Shown here one piece after another: positions 62,401 to 64,000 of a stretch of DNA of 64,000 bases; position 1 is the first letter of the stretch, and each line of letters opens with the position of its first letter. A program made the position numbers and the translations under genes. Origin of the DNA: Mycobacterium sp. WUMAC-067. GTDB lineage: Bacteria > Actinomycetota > Actinomycetes > Mycobacteriales > Mycobacteriaceae. The stretch spans positions 124,001-188,000 of the forward strand of contig NZ_JAEKMI010000004.1 in NCBI RefSeq assembly GCF_020217485.1, given 5' to 3'. The notes under the pieces are model-generated. The model was not told where the DNA came from, did not search any database, and saw only the letters and a list, made by a program, of their open reading frames with translations.

Positions 62401-64000
62401 CCCCGGCAACGCCCACCGAGGAAATCCTGGCCGGCGTCTACGCCGGGGTCCTCGGCGTCGAGCGGGTCGGGGTCGACGACTCCTTCTTCGATCTGGGTGG
62501 CGACAGCATCTCCGCGATGCGCCTGATCGCCGCGATCAACGCCAGCCTGGGCAGCGGTCTTGCCGTGCGGGCCGTGTTCGAGGCGCCCACCATCGCGCAG
62601 TTGGCGCCCCGGATCGGCGAGGGCGGCGGCGGGCTGGAGCCGTTGACGGCCGCCGAGCGTCCCGCGGTGGTGCCGCTGTCGTTCGCGCAGAACCGGCTGT
62701 GGTTCCTGGACCAATTGCAAGGGCCCTCACCGGTTTACAACATGGCGGCCGTGCTGCGGTTGGACGGGCCGCTCGACGCCGACGCCCTGGGCGCTGCGCT
62801 GGGCGACGTGGTGGCCCGCCATGAGAGCCTGCGGACGGTGTTCGTCGCACCCGAGGGGCTGCCGCAGCAGGTGGTGATCCCCGCCGACAAGGCAGATTTC
62901 GGGTGGGAGGTCGTCGACGCCAGCGCCTGGTCGCCCGAGCAGCTGGACGAGGCGATCGGTGCCACCGCCCGCTACACCTTCGACCTGTCGGCCCAAATCC
63001 CGTTGCGGGCAGGGCTTTTCCGCATCCGGCCCGACCGGCACGTGCTGGTGGCCGTGGTGCACCACATCGCCGCCGACGGCATGTCCCTCACGCCGCTCGT
63101 CCGTGATCTGGGGATGGCATATGCCGGCCGGTGCGACGGGCACGGGCCCGACTGGGCGCCGCTGTCGGTGCAATACGTCGACTACACCCTGTGGCAGCGT
63201 GCGCAATTCGGCGACCTCGACGACGGCAACAGCCGCATCGCCGCCCAACTCGCCTACTGGGAAGACGCCCTGGCCGGCATGCCGGAGCGGTTGCAGCTGC
63301 CCACCGACCGGCCCTACCCGATGGTGGCCGATCAGCGCGGCGCCACGGTGGAGATCGACTGGCCCGCCGAGCTGCAACAGCGGGTGGCCGACGTGGCGCG
63401 CCGACACAATGCCACCAGCTTCATGGTGATCCAGACCGCCCTGATGGCGTTGCTGTCGAAGATCAGCACGAGTTCCGATGTCGCGGTGGGATTTCCGATC
63501 GCCGGTCGGCCCGACCCCGCGCTCGACGAACTGGTCGGGTTCTTCGTCAACACCCTGGTGTTGCGGGTCGATGCGGCCGGTGATCCCACCTGCGCCGAGC
63601 TGCTGTCCCAGGTGCGTCACCGCAGCCTGGCCGCCTACGAGCACCAGGACGTGCCCTTCGAGGTGCTGGTGGAGCGGCTCAACCCCGCCCGCAGCCTGAC
63701 GCATCACCCGCTGATCCAGGTGATGCTGGCCTGGCAGAACTTCGCCGGGCAGGAAAGCGGCCCCGCCGCCGGGCTGTCCCTCGGCGATGTCGACGTCACA
63801 CCCATACCGGTCGACACCCACACCGCCCGAATGGATTTGACGTTCTCGATGGGCGAACGCTGGAGCGACGCGGGTGAGCCCGCCGGCATCGGCGGAACCG
63901 TGGAATTCCGCACCGACGTATTCGACGCGGACAGCATCGCCGCCCTCATCGGCCGGTTGCAGCGGGTGCTGCTCGCGATGACCGCCGACCCCGCGCGGGC
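47463..64000 (+). CDS. Giant non-ribosomal peptide synthetase (N-terminal 5,512 codons)
   Basis: One uninterrupted frame from GTG 47463 (after GGGGGGG) runs beyond base 64000. Order: C1-A1-T1-E / C2-A2(N-MT)-T2 / C3-A3-T3 / C4-A4-T4 / C5-. Pantetheine Ser residues are 988, 2897, 3959 and 5015. A starter C domain implies N-acylation by a fatty acid; E makes residue 1 D; N-MT methylates residue 2. The published M. avium subsp. paratuberculosis lipopentapeptide (acyl-D-Phe-N-Me-L-Val-L-Ile-L-Phe-L-Ala methyl ester) has exactly this plan, so the fifth A-T and the release domain should follow. That identification is inference; the domains are seen directly. Confidence 0.95.
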   Translation, partial: MARGGDRALPVTRGQLDIWLAQQTGHFDAAWQLGVLVRIDGAIDPGLLHQAMRHVVNEAESLRASFFEADGQVFQKAVDYDDVDLVFYDLTESQDPEREVRETASSIQRTPMPLTGPKIKFALFRTGPDQYYWFSVCHHIAIDGMGIALIGRRIAAVYSALAAGKPVPPAFFGSLHDLVSGELDYEASAKFREDQDYWAAHRPAGNGAVYPAPPVDDGRDPYSPSPPVQLDQSVVGRVKELSKTLGIRRSSVLTAACALLVRGWCADGSDEVVLDFPVSRRVDPESKTHPGMLAGVVPLVLKASPATTFADFCRHVDQRSREALRHQQFPTRTLDGEGDFNGPRQAPNRVVVNFVPARLTLSLNGVPATATYTSFGPVGHFGLFFLGFGDQQFLSTVGIGQPFSNFDVADLTERLQRVLATMVADPDRRLSSLDVLRAAERARLEELGNNGVLSRPPTAPGSVPELFAVQVTRAPEAVAVVCEGRPVTYRKLDEASNRLAHLLTGLGAGPGQTVALMFSRSPEAVASILAVLKTGAAYLPIDPSSPESRIGFMLGDAKPVAALSTVDLADRLDGHDVTVIDVNDSRIDAQPVEALPAPGPDHVAYLIYTSGTTGVPKGVAVTHRNVTQLLGSLDAGLPPSGVWSQCHSYAFDVSVWEIFGALLRGGRLVVVPEDVARSPEELHDVLADEDVSVLTQTPSAVAMLSPEGLSGASLVVVGEACPPEVVDRWAPGRVMVNAYGPTETTMCVAISAPLTKGSGTPPIGSPVPGAALFVLDGWLRPVPPGVVGELYVAGDGVTGGYVGRTGLTASRFVACPFGEAGARMYRTGDLACWGVSGSGAGQLQYFGRADEQVKIRGYRIELGEIQAALAALDGVDQAVVIAREDRPGDKRLVGYVTGIADPAEARTALAERLPGYMVPAAVVVLDALPLTPNGKLDTRALPMPAYTTGEYRAPATAVEEILAGIYAEVLGVQRVGVDESFFELGGDSILSLQVVARARAAGLTCRPRDVFVEQTVARLARVAGVSDGAAEVLDEGVGPVLATPIMRWLQGAEKAGPVDEFNQTVMVQAPAGVTAADVSIVLQALVDRHAMLRLRVDRDDAGGWSFHIPEPGAVRAEDCLRSVDAVSDEALLQARSRLNPSTGAMLSALWVEATGQLTVIIHHLAVDAVSWWILLEDLNIAWALHRAGQPVELPPAGTSFARWATLLNEHARHPDVVSQLNAWKKVTETPAALPAARPDVDTYASAGRLSVELDAETTGMLLGEVPTAFHAGIQDILLIAFGLAWAEFLGDTGAPIGIDVEAHGRHEELGADTDLSRTVGWFTTKYPVSLEVAGPVAGLRWAQVVSGDTALGPVIKHAKEQLRALPEPLTFGLLRYLNTDVDLAGPDPSIAFNYLGRQGAAPDSAGEGWRISQDGLSLIGAAAAVPMPLMHTVELNAGTIDTGAGPHLHAEWTWAPSVLDATQITRLSRLWFEALSGVCAHVRSGGGGLTPSDIAPARLSQQQIDELERQHHIADILPLTPLQQGLLFHSSTARGGDDMYAVQLDFTLTGPLDADRLRDAVHAVVNRHPHLAALFCEQFDEPVQVIPADPVIEWRYLELDGTGDTDERIEQLCAAERAAVCDLAGQPAFRAALIRTADRRFRFVLTNHHILLDGWSLPILLREIFAGYYGHRLPAAGSYRAFLTWLADRDLDASRAAWGELLSGFETPTLVAPEDRLGQGRRGFEKSRVPAQTTRALAELARSHHTTLSTVLQAAWALVLTSLTGQHDVVFGTPRSRVGQLEVDDAESMVGLLINTVPVRANITATTTTADLLAQLQNSHNDALEHQHLALSEIHRVTGHDQLFDTLFVYENYPMDSGMTLGDDGLAIAEFTNREYNHYPLTVEALPGRELGLHIEFDADVFDAAGIASLVERLQRVLVAMTADPTRRLSSVDLLDGDERELVLSTMSGAGVGAPVGVAPQLLAAAVAAAPDAPAVVDGARELSYRELDEWSTRLARMLIDAGVGPERAVGVAIDRCAELVVAWWAVVKAGGIYAPVDLDHPVERIASVLDAVDAVCVLTCGTDDVAGAGTRPIVRLDGLDLSGRSAQEITDADRVSPLRAGDTAYLIFTSGSTGVPKGVAVGHSGLLGWAAAQRERFGLGSDARVLMVASPTFDASVGELLLAAGSGAALVVAPPQVYAGEALTALLDHQRVSAAILTPTVISTLDRARLSRLDTLVAVGEACLPELVDAWAPGRQMFNGYGPSETTIWVTCARLSAGEPVRIGAPISGVCARVLDAWLNPVPVGVVGELYLSGPALGHGYLGRVELTAERFVANPFGGVGERMYRTGDLVRWMPDGTLDYLGRADSQIKLRGQRIELGEIENTLLACPQVTQAAVTVADTATGSQLVAYVTLDHTATTDRDAQQDADDVQEWQHLYDDLYGADLAANFGEDFRGWNSSYTGDPIPLEEMAEWRSATVDRIMSLQPRRVLEIGAGSGLLLSQIAPRCDRYVATDFSAVAIDNLARSMEQLRLPWRDRVELRTQPAHVTDGLPRGHFDTIILNSVVQYFPNAGYLAQVIDKAMALLAPGGAIFIGDIRNHTLQGAFQTAIALARGDATDAAEIRQRVRHAMLGETELLLAPEFFTSWADSRPEAVGIDIRVKRGMADNELNQHRYDVAIHKAPAAVRSVADEPALTWAQCDGLRGLRDTLTSRRPAAVRITDIPRAGLITDVAVEAALAEGLPLTDALSDAAARAGAGPDATVAEELHRLGESAGYYVAVTWGAQAGTLSAVFIASGDQAVPPLTDLYLAPDGARRRTSHANDPRTNTKIGEVRERLSAWLPEYMVPTHIVALEEFPMTSSGKLDRKALPAPDYQDADRYRAPSTAVEEILVGIYAQVLGLERVGVDDSFFDLGGDSLSAMRLIAAVNTSLNSDLGVRAVFEAPTVAELALLSRGDADRPEPLVAGERPAAIPLSFAQTRLWFIDQFQGPSAIYNITVALRLRGHLDADALAAALADVVDRHESLRTVFASADGIPQQVVVPAERIGFACDVIDARRWPEDRLREAMAAAARYTFDLENESPLHTELFTVSDDEHMLVVAVHHIAADGWSITPFARDLGIAYASRCAGRAPDWAPLAVQYVDYTLWQRAHLGDVDDGDSRIAAQLDYWADTLAGLPERLQLPTDRPYPQVADHRGARLAVDWPAELQQQVRRVAREHNATSFMVIQAAFAALLAKISASTDVAVGFPIAGRPEPALDELIGFFVNTLVLRVDLGALGGDPTFAELLAEVRRRSLAAFEHQDVPFELLVERLNPTRSMAHHPLIQVLLGWENFPGEVTAPAAGLTLGDLRVTPMPLHTNTARMDLTFSLAERFTESGQRAGIAVTAEYRTDVYNADTVEAMIDRLQRLLAAVTAEPERRLSSVDLLDTAEHARLARWGNQAVLAERMEPVTVAGLFAAQAARTPDAVALTFEDRSMTYRELDEAANRLAHLLVEHGAGPGEFVALLFSRSAEAIVAILAVLKSGAAYLPIDPALPSARVEFMLTDAAPMAAVTTSDLADRFDGFDLTVVDVADPAVAAQPITPPPAPAPTDLAHVIYTSGTTGVPKGVAVTQHNVAQLFDDLRLGFALSAEQVWTQFHSYAFDFSVWEIWGALLHGGRLVVVPGAVARSPEEFHALLVREGVTVLTQTPSAVGLLPTDGLDSTALVIGAEPCPPELVDRWAPDRVMVNVYGPTETTMWACKSAPLQAGSGFPPIGSPVTRAAFFVLDEWLRPVPAGVVGELYLAGEGVGVGYWRRPGLTASRFVACPFGEPGTRMYRTGDLVCWGRSGSGEGQLRYLGRADEQVKVRGYRIELGEIQAALSALDGVEQAVVVAREDRPGDKRLVGYVTGSAEPARARAALAERLPAYMVPAAVVVLDSLPVTVNGKLDARALPAPEYRNADHYRAPSTAVEEILAGIFAEVLGVDRVGVDDSFFDLGGDSLSTMRLITAINSALETDLAVRVVFEAPTVAQLAPRIAESSGGLEPLEAGERPAAVPLSFAQNRLWFIDQFQGPSPHYNMAAALRLRGRLDAEALGAALADVVSRHESLRTLFPSHEGTPRQVVVPAERAEFGWDVVDATAWPAGQVDDAVKAATRHTFDLAAEIPIRARLFTVTDDEHLLVIVVHHIAADGLSLTPLGADLSVAYTSRCAGRPPGWADLSVQYIDYTLWQRAQFGDLDDGDSRIGAQLAYWEHALAGMPERLELPTDRPYPPVADQRGDSVVVDWPAELQQQVARVAREHNATSFMVVQAALAVLLSKVSASSDVAVGFPIAGRRDPALDQLVGFFVNTLVLRIDLAGDPSFTELLERVQAQSLAAFEHQDVPFEVLVERVNPTRSLTHHPLVQVMLAWQNFAGHEDPAAGLTLGDLEVTSVPVEDQSARMDLVFSLAERWTENGDTAGIGGRVEFRTDVFDAATIETLIGRLQRVLTAMTADPTHPLSSVDLLDEAEHARLKELGNNAVLTRPATASVSVPELFAAQVARAPEAVALVCEGLAVTYRELDEASNRLAHRLASAGAGPGHIVALLFSRSAEAVASILAVLKTGAAYLPIDPSSPDARVEFMLGDATPVAAVTTAELAERFDGRDVTVIDVNDSRIDTLPETVLPAPGPDNLAYLIYTSGTTGVPKGVAITHRNVTQLLGSLDAGLPAAGVWSQCHSLAFDVSVWEIFGALLRGGRLVVVPEAVAASPHDLHDVLVATGVSVLTQTPSAVAMLSPEGLDSVSLVMAGEACPAEVVDQWAPGRVMVNAYGPTETTMCVTISAPLAAGMGPVPIGAPVPGAALFVLDDALRPVPPGVVGELYVAGFGVAAGYVGRPGLTASRFVACPFGGDGTRMYRTGDLVRWDDSGSGGGQLQCLGRADEQVKIRGYRIELGEIQSALAGFDGVAQAVVVAREDRPGDKRLVGYITGAADPARLRAALADRLPAYMVPAAVVALDAIPLTPNGKLDTRALPAPEYTAGQYRAPATPTEEILAGVYAGVLGVERVGVDDSFFDLGGDSISAMRLIAAINASLGSGLAVRAVFEAPTIAQLAPRIGEGGGGLEPLTAAERPAVVPLSFAQNRLWFLDQLQGPSPVYNMAAVLRLDGPLDADALGAALGDVVARHESLRTVFVAPEGLPQQVVIPADKADFGWEVVDASAWSPEQLDEAIGATARYTFDLSAQIPLRAGLFRIRPDRHVLVAVVHHIAADGMSLTPLVRDLGMAYAGRCDGHGPDWAPLSVQYVDYTLWQRAQFGDLDDGNSRIAAQLAYWEDALAGMPERLQLPTDRPYPMVADQRGATVEIDWPAELQQRVADVARRHNATSFMVIQTALMALLSKISTSSDVAVGFPIAGRPDPALDELVGFFVNTLVLRVDAAGDPTCAELLSQVRHRSLAAYEHQDVPFEVLVERLNPARSLTHHPLIQVMLAWQNFAGQESGPAAGLSLGDVDVTPIPVDTHTARMDLTFSMGERWSDAGEPAGIGGTVEFRTDVFDADSIAALIGRLQRVLLAMTADPAR
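47490..50545 (+). other. NRPS module 1: C(starter)-A-T
   Basis: Starter condensation domain, residues ~10-430, with HHIAIDG (His138-139). Adenylation domain ~460-945 with [11 protein letters not shown] after residue 606. By-eye alignment to GrsA gives pocket D-V-W-T-V-V-A-M-C, close to the Phe code. Carrier domain has LGGDS with Ser988. Confidence 0.85.
50570..51960 (+). other. NRPS epimerisation domain of module 1
   Basis: Residues ~1037-1500. E-type motifs: [11 protein letters not shown] (His1162-1163), [11 protein letters not shown] and FNYLGR. These separate it from the condensation domains and imply a D-configured first residue. Confidence 0.9.
51990..56270 (+). other. NRPS module 2: C-A-[N-methyltransferase]-T
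   Basis: C domain ~1505-1935 with [10 protein letters not shown] domain from ~1955 with [11 protein letters not shown] after residue 2107. It is interrupted after [11 protein letters not shown] by an N-methyltransferase (~2405-2660; SAM motif [12 protein letters not shown] at 2470-2481), then closes with [11 protein letters not shown]. Carrier Ser2897. The A pocket reads about D-A-G-I-V-V-G-I-W, not a textbook code. Confidence 0.88.
56300..59450 (+). other. NRPS module 3: C-A-T
   Basis: C ~2945-3385 (HHIAADGWS), A ~3425-3910 ([11 protein letters not shown] after 3574), carrier Ser3959. The pocket reads about D-F-W-T-V-G-V-M-W and does not match a standard code. No tailoring domain is present. 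Confidence 0.88.
59480..62610 (+). other. NRPS module 4: C-A-T
   Basis: C ~4005-4455 (HHIAADGLS), A ~4480-4970 ([11 protein letters not shown] after 4633), carrier Ser5015. The pocket reads about D-V-W-T-V-A-A-M-C, very near the GrsA Phe code (D-A-W-T-I-A-A-I-C). The A domain closely resembles A1. Confidence 0.88.
62640..64000 (+). other. NRPS module 5: condensation domain (cut by window end)
   Basis: C domain from residue ~5055 with HHIAADGMS (His5200-5201), nearly complete at the window edge. It closely resembles C3 and C4. An A-T pair and a release domain are expected outside the window. Confidence 0.85.

Overview
This is a high-GC actinobacterial chromosome segment from a slow-growing Mycobacterium, most likely the M. 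avium complex. The gene order from 4.6 to 31.6 kb follows M. tuberculosis Rv1683-Rv1713: acyl-CoA synthetase/lipase fusion, TetR, ABC exporter, mpg, tyrS, lprJ, tlyA, nadK, recN, steA/mctB, pyrG, NUDIX, xerD, O-methyltransferase, ParA, scpA, scpB, rluB, cmk, der. GTG and TTG starts and 4-bp ATGA/GTGA overlaps are common. Species assignment is inference: the NRPS at the right end fits the published mycobacterial lipopentapeptide of M. avium subsp. paratuberculosis.

Layout. (1) 0-4.2 kb, minus strand: a 33-aa ORF, a small membrane protein, a gluconate-2-dehydrogenase subunit 3-like protein, a GMC flavoprotein and the start of a GH15 enzyme, tightly coupled. (2) 4.6-31.6 kb: conserved housekeeping block with an extra ammonium transporter inserted before mpg, a tandem operator at the TetR/ABC locus and two MIRU-like units inside scpB. 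(3) 31.8-37.7 kb: a genomic island in tRNA-Pro(GGG). It is bounded by a 43-bp duplication of the tRNA 3' half. It carries a truncated tyrosine integrase, an IS481-family element, a primase-helicase fusion of the TOTE-conflict type, and a DUF1778/GNAT toxin-antitoxin pair in the same operon direction. (4) 37.7-46.2 kb: small accessory genes, gabD2, a DesA3-like desaturase, a cold-shock protein, a transglutaminase-like protein, a PAS-ANTAR regulator and a GAP/Sap-family membrane protein. (5) 46.2-64 kb: a 1-kb leader, an MbtH-like protein and one open frame of at least 5,512 codons encoding an NRPS that runs off the window.

The NRPS reads C-A-T-E / C-A(N-methyltransferase)-T / C-A-T / C-A-T / C-... 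This predicts an acylated peptide with a D residue at position 1 and an N-methylated residue at position 2. Adenylation domains 1 and 4 are close relatives with phenylalanine-like binding pockets. This matches acyl-D-Phe-N-Me-Val-Ile-Phe-Ala. The neighbouring MbtH-like protein and GAP-family protein fit roles in adenylation and surface export.

The two most notable systems are the tRNA-Pro island with its primase-helicase plus acetyltransferase toxin module, and the lipopeptide NRPS.
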